Shown here piece by piece: positions 20,666 to 28,610 of a stretch of 32,250 nt of DNA. A model generated the notes under the pieces. The model made no database searches, had not been told where the DNA came from, and saw only the letters and a program-made list of their open reading frames with translations. The DNA comes from JAHJGG01 sp041658785 (GTDB lineage: Bacteria; Patescibacteriota; Patescibacteriia; Magasanikbacterales; UBA922), in contig JBAZZL010000011.1 of NCBI GenBank assembly GCA_041658785.1, forward strand, positions 1-32,250, written 5' to 3'. Numbering within the stretch: position 1 is the first letter of the stretch; every line of letters begins with the position of its first letter. The position numbers and the translations under genes were made by a program.

Positions 20666-22354
20666 TTATTCTAATGATATTTCCAGCAATTCAAACAAGG
20701 GGGTCAGGTCGCGTCCGGTTTCAATTTCTGCCGCGGCTTTTATATCCGCCCCCGTTATCCTCTCGGCGCCGGCGTGTGTTGTCCTTAATCTGTTCCAGAT
20801 TCTGGCGGCGCATTCCAAAGAGCAGCCATAATCAATTTCTAAACCAGTAAAAAATAAGTCGCCTTGCAAATGGGCTTCGCGATAGTAGTCATTCATTGAA
20901 AATTCTCCAGTTTGGAGGGCTAGGTAATTATATTTGTGCAGGGCTGGCTGGTAGCGTCTGGCATGGGTCAGGCCGCCGCATTCAAATCTATTGCCGGCAT
21001 AAATACCATTGTTTTCAGGCGCCGCCAGCTGTTCAGACATCCCTTCGTTAAACCAGCTACGATGAGAAGGCAATAAATAATTTGTAAAGACGTGCATGTC
21101 TTCATGCAAATCAAAACGCAAATCCTCTAATACCGTAACCCGACTTTCTCCAATACGTCTTAAACCAGGGAATCCATATTCATTTACGGCAGATGTCGCG
21201 GCCCCATCGTTTGCACATTTAAAAAGAAGACCCTCCAGTTGTTCGGGAGTGGGGTTAGTAATATCAGGATGACAAATGGCAAATTCACCTACCCGGTAAG
21301 GAAAAATTTGATGTATTAACGTTGCTGGCAGTTCTATACCCAGGTAATTTTCTATGCATGATTTTGCCGTTCGTTCCAGTTCTTTTGTTCTTTGAATAAA
21401 CGGGGTATCGCTTTCAGCGCATCCCACGCAGAGCACCTCCACTTCGTCATCGCAAAATCCATCGCGGCAACCATAGGTTTTCACGCCAGTATCGGCGAAT
21501 TTTTGATATTGTATTTTCACCTTTCCCTCCTCGATGTCTGTCACTTTAAATCTAAATATTTCAGTATTATCATAATTGACTAAACAATATACACCATTGA
21601 GAACTATTTCTCTATTTGTCCATGGATTAAGAAAGTATTGGTATCGTCCATAAACTTTAGGAACGGGGTCGATGTCTTCCAGCTTGAATTCTGGGCAGGC
21701 GTATGATTCCAAATCTCCACTACCCAGGTAAAGATAGCCGGCGTTTGATGGGTGGCCCGCGCTCTCTACAAAGGTGGTATGAAATTTGAAAAATTTGGTC
21801 TGTCCGTCATAGAATTTAAGATCACCATTTTCTGCTGTTTTGCTTCCCGTAGATAAATTGTAAATAAAAGATTCGCCGGTGGGACCGTCGGAGCCGCCGC
21901 CATCTTCCAAAATCAAGGTTTTTATAATCGGTTCTCTCAAGCATGCCCCTTCGTAACAGGCAAAATCCTGGGCGCAGTTCACAACTTTTTGGGCCACGCC
22001 ACTTTCGCCGCAATAAAATTCATAAAGTATCGTTTCTGATTTGCAGCTATCGCTTCTTTTGATGAATTGTTGTCTGGTTCTGTTGTTTCTGCGAAAAGTA
22101 ACTATTCCTTCTGTCGTGCCTGGGGTTGAAATATCAAGACCCCCGTCTGTTTCTGAACAAATTTTACCAGATACCATAGCTGAAGTACCGCTGGTGGAAC
22201 CCAGCTGCTGACTGGCGCTATTTCCATTTGCCATTGGCAGGGCAGCGAAAGCCAAAGCGCTCGCAACAAGCAGAGTCGCAGTCGCCACCCAGAGTTTGGT
22301 GTTAGTAATGGATTGAGTTTTGGTGACAGTCATCACGGATAGTTCTTGTTTCAT
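20666..22354 (-). CDS. secreted protein with gluzincin-type metallopeptidase motif
   Basis: A 562-residue exported protein. An N-terminal signal/anchor helix at about 20-40 (LWVATATLLVASALAFAAL) precedes a Ser/Thr/Gly linker and a Cys-rich domain at about 62-140 (ICSETDGGLD, CGESG, CYEGAC) of a type I associate with surface proteins of candidate-phyla bacteria and archaea. The C-terminal part has LHEDMH at 416-421 and WFNEGMSEQ at 434-442. The HExxH followed about 20 residues later by NEGxSE is the gluzincin zinc-protease pattern (zinc ligands His417, His421 and probably Glu441). About 20 cysteines suggest disulfides outside the cell. It interrupts the purine run between purD and purN and is flanked by inverted 10-bp arrays. 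Start at M1 or M8 (22333) is uncertain. Confidence 0.8.
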   Translation of the reverse strand: MKQELSVMTVTKTQSITNTKLWVATATLLVASALAFAALPMANGNSASQQLGSTSGTSAMVSGKICSETDGGLDISTPGTTEGIVTFRRNNRTRQQFIKRSDSCKSETILYEFYCGESGVAQKVVNCAQDFACYEGACLREPIIKTLILEDGGGSDGPTGESFIYNLSTGSKTAENGDLKFYDGQTKFFKFHTTFVESAGHPSNAGYLYLGSGDLESYACPEFKLEDIDPVPKVYGRYQYFLNPWTNREIVLNGVYCLVNYDNTEIFRFKVTDIEEGKVKIQYQKFADTGVKTYGCRDGFCDDEVEVLCVGCAESDTPFIQRTKELERTAKSCIENYLGIELPATLIHQIFPYRVGEFAICHPDITNPTPEQLEGLLFKCANDGAATSAVNEYGFPGLRRIGESRVTVLEDLRFDLHEDMHVFTNYLLPSHRSWFNEGMSEQLAAPENNGIYAGNRFECGGLTHARRYQPALHKYNYLALQTGEFSMNDYYREAHLQGDLFFTGLEIDYGCSLECAARIWNRLRTTHAGAERITGADIKAAAEIETGRDLTPLFELLEISLE

Positions 22355-22390
22355 ACTCTTTTTGGATTAAGAATAAATTACAAAAAATTT

Positions 22391-22450
22391 TTGTTAAATT
22401 TTATTCAATTTTGTATAATTTTGTTCAATTCTGTTTAATTTTTCCTAATT
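22391..22450 (-). repeat. 10-bp array, AATTAAACAA family (copy 3, inverted)
   Basis: Six exact 10-bp units such as TTGTTAAATT, TTGTATAATT and CTGTTTAATT, the complement of the 2061 array. It overlaps the last five codons of purD (KIRKN). Confidence 0.87.
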
Positions 22451-23748
22451 TTTTCCATCATCTCCACCCTTTTTCCAATCAATTTAATCGTTCCAATATC
22501 CTCCCGATGAAACAACGGCCCTTTAATTCGGCAAACTTCCGCTTCGGCGATTTGTTCCGCTTCGGCGATGGTGTTTGCTACGCCCACTACCGCGATGGCG
22601 CGCGAGCCGGTTTCATACAGACCGTCTTTTCTTTCATCAACCGCAGCGTAATATAATGAGTCATTGTTTTGCGTTTCGGAGATGTCAATTTTTTGATTTT
22701 TGATTGGGTTGTCCGGATATCCGTTTGGCACCGCGTATTTGCAGACGCTCGCTTTGTTCGCGAAACGGAGATGAGTTTGGTTCAAGGCGCCGTTAACTAC
22801 CGCCTGGCAAGCGTCTACAAAATCGGATTCCAATAGCGCGAAGACATTCATCGCTTCCGGATCGCCAAAGCGGGCGTTGTATTCAATCAGTTTGACGCCG
22901 TCGGCCGTCGTCATAAAGCCGCCGTATAATACGCCCTTGTAGCCCTCGCCAAATTTATTTTTTAACGCTCGCGCTGTTGCTAAATTAATTTTTTGCGCTT
23001 GTTTAATATCATCAGCGGTCAAAAAGGGGAGCGAGTGGTTGGCATCGGAATAAGTTCCCATGCCGCCCGTATTTGCTCCAACGTCATTTACAAACGCACG
23101 CTTATGATCCTGAATCGCGAAGGTGTGCGCCAAGTGGTCGCCATCGCAAATAGACATATAGGAAAATTCCTGGCCGATTAGTTTTTCTTCAATAACGAAC
23201 GCGCTATTTTTGGCGACTAATTCTTCACAGTATTGTAGCGCCCCCTCATGAGAGTGGAGGTGGTCGCCTGCGACTTTGACGCCTTTGCCGCTCATCAAAC
23301 CGTCGGCTTTAACGACATATAAATCTCCCAGTTCATTTAAAAATTCTTTGACGCCCTCCATTGAGTTAAAAAATTTATACTTTGGACAGCCCGGGATATT
23401 GTATTCAGTAAGCAATTCGCGCGTGAATCGTTTGCTGGTTTCCAGTTGGGCGTGGGTTTTCTTCGGCCCGACGCAGGGAATGTCGTTATCCCAAAGAGTA
23501 TTTGATACGCCAGCTTCCAGCGGGTTTTCCGGGCCGACAATCGCCCAGTCAATATTATTTTTTTTCGCGAAATTTAAAACAGCTGATGGATCATTGATAT
23601 TCCCCACTTCATATTTTGCAGATAATTCAAAAATGCCCGGATTTCTGCTGGAACCGAAACAAAAAAGATCGGGGTGATGTTTTGAATTTTTTATCGCTCT
23701 GGCAATAGCGTGTTCGCGCGCTCCGGAACCGATGAGGAGGATGTTCAT
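22435..23748 (-). CDS. purD: phosphoribosylamine-glycine ligase
   Basis: ATP-grasp enzyme joining glycine to phosphoribosylamine to form GAR. The 437-residue protein has the N-terminal LIGSGAREHA motif at about 5-14, VGPENPLEAG, the ATP-grasp lid VVKADGLMSGKGV, the GGMGTYS segment and the metal-binding region IEYNARFGDPEAMN. All family blocks are present; length is normal. The start codon ATG 23748 is 2 nt from an AGGTGAATT array, so on the mRNA the word AGGTGA lies 6 nt before the AUG and could serve as its Shine-Dalgarno. The C-terminal tail lies in a 10-bp repeat array. Confidence 0.95.
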   Translation of the reverse strand: MNILLIGSGAREHAIARAIKNSKHHPDLFCFGSSRNPGIFELSAKYEVGNINDPSAVLNFAKKNNIDWAIVGPENPLEAGVSNTLWDNDIPCVGPKKTHAQLETSKRFTRELLTEYNIPGCPKYKFFNSMEGVKEFLNELGDLYVVKADGLMSGKGVKVAGDHLHSHEGALQYCEELVAKNSAFVIEEKLIGQEFSYMSICDGDHLAHTFAIQDHKRAFVNDVGANTGGMGTYSDANHSLPFLTADDIKQAQKINLATARALKNKFGEGYKGVLYGGFMTTADGVKLIEYNARFGDPEAMNVFALLESDFVDACQAVVNGALNQTHLRFANKASVCKYAVPNGYPDNPIKNQKIDISETQNNDSLYYAAVDERKDGLYETGSRAIAVVGVANTIAEAEQIAEAEVCRIKGPLFHREDIGTIKLIGKRVEMMEKIRKN

Positions 23749-23750
23749 AC

Positions 23751-23949
23751 GAATTCACCTAATTTCTAATTCACCTAATAAAATGTCTAATGACAAATGT
23801 TTAATTATTGGTGTCTTCAGTTTTTTTCTTCCGTCTTTTTGGCTTTTCTGACGATGGTTACTAAAATAAAATTTAATTAGTGTTGTCATTATCGTTTGGC
23901 ATTAAGATTTTTATTAGGTGAATTAGAAATTAGGTGAATTAGGTGAATT
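23751..23949. repeat. palindromic word array, AGGTGAATT family (copy 4)
   Basis: The left arm has AATTCACCT and AATTTCT words; the right arm has AGGTGAATT words with one AGAAATT. The core is about 125 bp and AT-rich. It fills the whole purF-purD spacer: 2 nt from the purD start and 3 nt from the purF stop. Confidence 0.92.
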
Positions 23950-23952
23950 GCT

Positions 23953-25410
23953 TCACACGCATCTCTTCTCTTTCTCCATTTCCACCATTCTTTCTTCATC
24001 AATATCCCCGGTCACATACCACCCGTCCAGATACGGCATGCTGGGGCGGGCGATGTTGTGTTCGCCGCGGCGGGTTACCGCTTCCACCAGATCAGGAATG
24101 GTTTGATAGAGCAGAATATCGGCGCCGATGAATTGGCGGATTTCTTCTTCGGACTTGTTCGCGGCAATCAGTTCGGCGCGGGTGGGAATGTCCAATCCGT
24201 AAAAATCAGGATACTTGACCGGCGGGCAGGCCGAGACAAAATAGATTTCTTTGGCGCCGGCGTGACGAACCAGATCAATCACTTCTTTGCTCGTGTTTCC
24301 TCGGACAATGGAATCGTCAACTAACATCACTTTTCTGTTTTTAATTTCCACTTCTTGGGGCGAAAGTTTTAACAGGATTGATTTTTTTCTTTTTTCCTGC
24401 CCGGGCATAATGAAAGTCCGGCCGATAAAGATATTTTTGTATAGTCCTTCGGAATAGCGCACGCCGATCTCATGCGCCAAGGCAAGCGCGGCCGTGTTGG
24501 AAGAAAAGGGGATGGGGATCACGATGTCGGGCAGGAAATTAGGATGTTTTTCTTTCCATCGTTTGGCCAGATTCTGCCCCATGCGCAAGCGGGCGCGATA
24601 GACGCTTACATTATTGATCATAGCATCCGGCCGAGCCAGATAAACGTATTCAAAAATATCCGGCGTGAACTCGGCCTGCCGCAACACACGGCTTTGCATT
24701 TCGCCTTTTTCGTTGATGTAAACCAGCTCGCCCTGCTGAACGTTGCCCATGTGTTTGAATCCCAAAGGATAATACATGGTATTTTCCGAAGAAAAAATAT
24801 AATCTTTGGCGCCGTCCGCGTTTATTCTCATGCCGCAGGTAAACGGCCGGATGCCGTGCGGATCGCGCAGGGCGATCATGCCTTTTTCCGCGATCATCCC
24901 TACCACCGAATAGCCGCCGACACAGCGGTCAAAGACGGAGAGCGCGGCTTGGCACAAATTTTCAAAAAAATCGGCCCGCGGATCAAGTTTGTCAAGTTTG
25001 GCGGCAAAAACATGGAGAATCAATTCCAAATCAGACGTTGAGTTGCAATGCCGGCGATCATTTTCCGCCAAGTCCTTTTTTAACGCGGTATAATTGGTTA
25101 AGTCCCCATTGTGCGCCATGGCGATGCCATAGGGGGACTGAATCATGAACGGTTGGGCGTTTTCGGCGGCGGATCGGCCTCCGGCCGTGCCGTAGCGCGT
25201 GTGGCCAATGCCCCAATTGCCGTTTAACAGCTGGATATTCTGCTGATTAAAAACATCTTTGACAAAGCCCGATCCCTTGACGATATGAAATTGCTGGTTA
25301 TACGTGCAAACGCCAGCCGCGTCCTGGCCGCGGTGCTGCAAGTGAATCAGGCCGTCGTGGAGTTCTTCGGCCACTGGTTGGTGGGAAAAAATGCCGATAA
25401 TGCCGCACAT
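23953..25410 (-). CDS. purF: amidophosphoribosyltransferase
   Basis: Commits PRPP to purine synthesis by forming phosphoribosylamine from glutamine. The 485-residue protein begins MCGIIGIF, so Cys2 is the N-terminal nucleophile after Met removal and there is no propeptide. Glutaminase blocks (LQHRGQDAAG, GIGHTRYGTAG, AHNGDLTN) and the PRPP loop VMLVDDSIVRGNTSKEV (about 365-381) are intact. By remembered comparison with the Bacillus enzyme, the Fe-S ligands appear lost: the residue in YPDFYG is Asp where Bacillus has Cys, and the segment before IFEYVY has no Cys. The enzyme is therefore probably cluster-free. It lies between purB and purD, separated from both by AGGTGAATT arrays. Confidence 0.95.
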   Translation of the reverse strand: MCGIIGIFSHQPVAEELHDGLIHLQHRGQDAAGVCTYNQQFHIVKGSGFVKDVFNQQNIQLLNGNWGIGHTRYGTAGGRSAAENAQPFMIQSPYGIAMAHNGDLTNYTALKKDLAENDRRHCNSTSDLELILHVFAAKLDKLDPRADFFENLCQAALSVFDRCVGGYSVVGMIAEKGMIALRDPHGIRPFTCGMRINADGAKDYIFSSENTMYYPLGFKHMGNVQQGELVYINEKGEMQSRVLRQAEFTPDIFEYVYLARPDAMINNVSVYRARLRMGQNLAKRWKEKHPNFLPDIVIPIPFSSNTAALALAHEIGVRYSEGLYKNIFIGRTFIMPGQEKRKKSILLKLSPQEVEIKNRKVMLVDDSIVRGNTSKEVIDLVRHAGAKEIYFVSACPPVKYPDFYGLDIPTRAELIAANKSEEEIRQFIGADILLYQTIPDLVEAVTRRGEHNIARPSMPYLDGWYVTGDIDEERMVEMEKEKRCV

Positions 25411-25453
25411 AATTCAAATAGGTACAAAGATTAAAGATTGTTTATGGAAGTTT

Positions 25454-25592
25454 AATTCACCTAATTGTCTAATTCACCTAATTCACCTAATAAAATGTCC
25501 AATGACAAATAATCGAATAACCAATAACTTTAGGTATGGAAATTGGAAATTTTATTAGGTGAATTAGACAATTAGGTGAATTAGGTGAATTT
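25454..25592. repeat. palindromic word array, AGGTGAATT family (copy 5)
   Basis: The left arm has AATTCACCT words with one AATTGTCT; the right arm has AGGTGAATT words with one AGACAATT. Core borders are AATAAAATGTCC and AAATTTTATT. It lies between the purB stop (5 nt) and the purF start (43 nt). Confidence 0.93.
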
Positions 25593-25597
25593 TAGAG

Positions 25598-26950
25598 TTA
25601 CTTTACCAATTTGTTTGCCAGTCCGATGTAAGTATGTGGCGTCAGGTTTAATAATTTTTCTCTATCTTCCTCCGGAATTTCCAATGTTTTTATAAATTCG
25701 CGCAAAGATTCTTTGGTAATCGTCTGCCCGCGCGTTAGTTCTTTTAGTTTTTCATAGGCGCCGCTGACGTTGTGTTTGCGGAGAATTGTTTGCACTGCCT
25801 CGGCGAGGACTTCCCAGTGATTGTCCAGTTCCTCGTTCAGTTTTTGTTCATTGAGAGTGAGGCGCGACATACCTTGCAAGATATTTTTGCCAGCGAGCAC
25901 CGAATGGGCGAGCGGGACGCCTTGGTTGCGGAGGACGGTGCTGTCGGAGAGATCTCTTTGCAGGCGGGAAACGGGCAGTTTTTCGGCGAGATGGGAAAAA
26001 TAGGCGTTCGCCAAGCCGAGATTGCCTTCGGCGTTTTCAAAATGAATCGGATTGATCTTGTGCGGCATGGTACTGGAACCAACCTCGCCTTCTTTTTTCT
26101 TTTGGCCGAGTACCCCGCGGCTGACATAAAGCCAGACATCGCGGCAGAAATCCAATAGGATAGTGTTGATCCGGAAAATAATCTGATAGCTTTCGGCCAG
26201 AGAATCGTGCGGTTCAATTTGGGTAGTTAAAAGATTTGGTTCAAGATGGAGTTTGGTAATAAATTTTTTGCTGAACTCCTGCCAATCTACTTCTGGATAA
26301 GCGATCTGATGCGCGCTCCAAGCGCCGGTCGCTCCGCCGAATTTTCCCAGCAGGCGGTGATTTTTCAGTTGTTCAATCTGCCGGTCCAGCCGCGCGGCGA
26401 ACACGGCGAATTCTTTCCCCACCGTTGTCGGCGTGGCGCTCTGGCCGTGCGTCAGGGACAGCAGGGGCTGGTCTTTGTATTCGTTCGCGAATGCAGCAAT
26501 TTGGCGGCGCACTTCCGTGATAAGCGGGCGGTAAATTTCCGACACGGCATCGTACCACATCATGGAGTAAGCCAGATTGTTCACGTCTTCGGAAGTAAGG
26601 GCGAAGTGGATGAATTCATTGTATTTATCCAGGTTTTTAGTTTTTAACTTTTCCCGCAGAAAATATTCCACGGCTTTGACGTCGTGGTTAGTCATTTTTT
26701 CTAGATCTTTAACCGCCGCCGCGTCTTCTGGCAAGAAGTTGCGATAAATAGACCGGATCGCCGACTGAATTTCCGAAGTAAACGGCGGCAGTTCTTTTAC
26801 CCCCGGCTCTAGCGATAGATCAATCAGATATTCAATTTCCACCACCAGCCGATAGCGGATGAGCGCCATTTCGGAGAAGTAGTTTTGCAGTTCTTTCAAC
26901 TGTTCATGATAGCGGCCGTCGAGGGGGGAGAGGGTGGAGAGAGGAGGCAT
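25598..26950 (-). CDS. purB: adenylosuccinate lyase
   Basis: Cleaves SAICAR to AICAR and adenylosuccinate to AMP, so it serves both IMP and AMP synthesis. The 450-residue protein is of the E. coli PurB type (opening LSPLDGRYHEQL; E. coli has SPVDGRYGD). It has the THGQSATPTT catalytic-His block at 167-176 and the fumarase/lyase signature GSSTMPHKINPIHFEN at 291-306. Length is normal. It is co-oriented with purE and purF and separated from each by repeat arrays. No unusual insertion was seen. Confidence 0.96.
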   Translation of the reverse strand: MPPLSTLSPLDGRYHEQLKELQNYFSEMALIRYRLVVEIEYLIDLSLEPGVKELPPFTSEIQSAIRSIYRNFLPEDAAAVKDLEKMTNHDVKAVEYFLREKLKTKNLDKYNEFIHFALTSEDVNNLAYSMMWYDAVSEIYRPLITEVRRQIAAFANEYKDQPLLSLTHGQSATPTTVGKEFAVFAARLDRQIEQLKNHRLLGKFGGATGAWSAHQIAYPEVDWQEFSKKFITKLHLEPNLLTTQIEPHDSLAESYQIIFRINTILLDFCRDVWLYVSRGVLGQKKKEGEVGSSTMPHKINPIHFENAEGNLGLANAYFSHLAEKLPVSRLQRDLSDSTVLRNQGVPLAHSVLAGKNILQGMSRLTLNEQKLNEELDNHWEVLAEAVQTILRKHNVSGAYEKLKELTRGQTITKESLREFIKTLEIPEEDREKLLNLTPHTYIGLANKLVK

Positions 26951-26976
26951 ATGGTAAAGAAATGTTGATAATTTTT

Positions 26977-27010
26977 AATTCACCTAATTCACCTAATTTT
27001 TAATAAAATC
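26977..27010. repeat. single-arm AGGTGAATT-family remnant (copy 6)
   Basis: Only a left arm (AATTCACCT twice, AATTTTT, AATAAAATC) plus a little core is present between purE and purB. No right arm follows; instead ATTAAACC words begin at 27038. It looks like a decayed or half-replaced element. Confidence 0.8.
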
Positions 27011-27037
27011 TCAAATTTTCAATGTCCAATTATAACT

Positions 27038-27066
27038 ATTAAACCATTAAACCATTAAACTCATTA
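27038..27066 (-). repeat. ATTAAACC 8-bp word array at the purE end
   Basis: ATTAAACC units in tandem (two full, one partial) overlap the last codons and stop of purE and encode its final residues (MSLMV). Confidence 0.75.
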
Positions 27067-27436
27067 CTCGTTTGACAGCAAGCGCCGCGTTAGCCGGATC
27101 CAAAACCGTCAAAACCGGCACTTTGCTCGGCATTTGCAAAGTTGAGTGAATGTTTAACAACATGTCATGTTTATCCTTGAAAGGCGGGCAGGCAATCGTC
27201 ACTTTATCGGAATTGCCGGCGATAAAACCGGAGAGCGCGTTTGACCGGCCGGCGATGGTTACATAGATTACTTTTTTATTTTTGTATTTCTCCAAAATCG
27301 CCAGCAGTTTTTTTGCCTCTTTGTGGGCCGAGGCGACGTGCTCTTCCCACTGAATACCGAATTTGTTCAGTTCGTCAGTGATTTTTTTGGCGTGGGATTC
27401 GTCTTTAATGGAGCCAAGTAATAGAATGCACTTCAT
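27047..27436 (-). CDS. purE: AIR carboxylase, class II-like PurE
   Basis: A 129-residue protein of the PurE family. It has GSIKDESHAKKI at 8-19, SAHK at 36-39 and AGRSN at 62-66. Class I (bacterial N5-CAIR mutase) enzymes typically have SAHRTP and an AGGAAHLPG block, whereas AGRSNxL with SAHK is typical of class II enzymes (as in animal PAICS) that carboxylate AIR directly with CO2. No purK is seen in the window, consistent with class II. It is shorter than the usual ~160 residues at the C-terminus, where the stop lies in an ATTAAACC repeat. Starts 11 nt from the ACACGAATTG array. Confidence 0.88.
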   Translation of the reverse strand: MKCILLLGSIKDESHAKKITDELNKFGIQWEEHVASAHKEAKKLLAILEKYKNKKVIYVTIAGRSNALSGFIAGNSDKVTIACPPFKDKHDMLLNIHSTLQMPSKVPVLTVLDPANAALAVKRVMSLMV

Positions 27437-27447
27437 ATAGAAGGTTG

Positions 27448-27531
27448 GATAGATACACGAATTGAACGAATTGAACGAATTTTAACGAATTCGTTTTGAT
27501 CCGTTAAATTCGTTCAATTCGTGTATCTATC
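27448..27531. repeat. palindromic word array, ACACGAATTGAACGA family
   Basis: The outer arms 27448-27472 and 27507-27531 are a perfect 25-bp inverted repeat (start GATAGATACACGAATTG) with further GAACGAATT and TTAACG words inside. It fills the purC-purE spacer, 11 nt from the purE start and 2 nt from the purC stop. Confidence 0.95.
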
Positions 27532-27533
27532 TA

Positions 27534-28499
27534 CTATTTTAATAAATGTAAATTTTTTTTAATTCTCTCTTCAACATGCATCCCCGTGTCAGGAAAGGCG
27601 AAGGACATACCCGTAATCATCTCATACAATTGAATGTACCTGCGGGAAAGTTCAACAACCAATTCATCCGGCGCGAGAGGCAATACGGCATCCTTGTACG
27701 GGTCGCAATTTTCCTTAAACCAAAGGCGCAAAAATTCTTTGTCAATGTTTTCAGGCTCTTGTCCGGCGGCAATTTTTTCTTTATAACTATCGGCAATCCA
27801 GTAACGGGATGAATCCGGCGTGTGCAACTCATCAATGATCAAAATATTTCCCGCCGCGTCTTTGCCAAATTCATACTTAGTATCTACCAGAATCAGACCG
27901 TGGATTAAGGCAGTCTCCTGACCAAAAGCGAAAAGTTTCCGGGCCTTGTCCGCGACAAATTCGTAATCTTCCTGGGTCATCATTTTTTCGTTGACAATTT
28001 CCTCGGGGCTGACATTGCGATCGTGCTCTTCAAATTTGGTTGTGGGCGTGATAATGGGGGAGTCAAATTTTTGATTTTTTTTCAAACCCTCGGGCAGGAT
28101 ATTGCCGCAGAAATTTCGCACGCCTTTGGCATAATTTACCCAGGCCGAGGTGCCTGTGCTGCCGGTAAGATAACCCCGCACGACAAACTCAACCGGGAAT
28201 ACGGCGCATTTTTTGCCGACAGTAACATTGGGATCGGGAATGGCTAAAACATGATTGTCAATAATGTGCTTGGTGTTTTGAAACCACCAGGCGCTCGTTT
28301 GATTTAAAACCTGCCCCTTGAACGGAATGGAAGCCAACACGCGGTCAAACGCGCTCTGTCGGTCGGTGGTGACAAGGATCATTTTGTCTCCAAGTTCATA
28401 AGCATCCCGCACCTTGCCTAGATGTTTTTTCCCAATCCCAAGATTGGTCTCGGTGAGGCAGTTGTTAAGATTTTTGGCGATGATGGCTTGGTATTTCAT
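27534..28499 (-). CDS. purC: SAICAR synthetase
   Basis: Ligates aspartate to CAIR, giving SAICAR. The 321-residue protein is of the longer, yeast ADE1-like type rather than the ~240-residue bacterial form. It shows GKVRDAYELGDKM at 28-40, TTDRQSAFDR at 44-53, VEFVVRGYLTGS, the ATP-site DTKYEFG and DELHTPDSSR. The start at 28499 (MKYQAIIAKN) is preferred; 22 additional upstream codons lie in TGCGGATTT word repeats. Upstream of it in the transcription direction is purQS. Confidence 0.95.
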   Translation of the reverse strand: MKYQAIIAKNLNNCLTETNLGIGKKHLGKVRDAYELGDKMILVTTDRQSAFDRVLASIPFKGQVLNQTSAWWFQNTKHIIDNHVLAIPDPNVTVGKKCAVFPVEFVVRGYLTGSTGTSAWVNYAKGVRNFCGNILPEGLKKNQKFDSPIITPTTKFEEHDRNVSPEEIVNEKMMTQEDYEFVADKARKLFAFGQETALIHGLILVDTKYEFGKDAAGNILIIDELHTPDSSRYWIADSYKEKIAAGQEPENIDKEFLRLWFKENCDPYKDAVLPLAPDELVVELSRRYIQLYEMITGMSFAFPDTGMHVEERIKKNLHLLK

Positions 28500-28508
28500 A
28501 TGACTATG

Positions 28509-28596
28509 ATGCGGATTTACGGATGAATGCGAATCCGCCTCCACCCCTTTGGTTGCGGCGGACAAGTCTGCGGAATTACGGATAATGCGGATGTGA
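28509..28596. repeat. TGCGGATTT/TACGGAT word region
   Basis: TGCGGATTTACGGATGAATG and GCGGAATTACGGATAATGCG-like words surround a GAATCCGC complement and a GGTTGCGGCGGACAAG segment. It forms a loose palindrome in the purQS-purC spacer, 9 nt from the purC start. Confidence 0.65.
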
Positions 28597-28610
28597 GGGA
28601 TTTATTTTGG

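Noticed and set aside
24472..25041. 189-codon plus-strand ORF opposite purF
   Set aside because: It is antisense to conserved purF coding sequence, and its peptide shows no family pattern or start signal.
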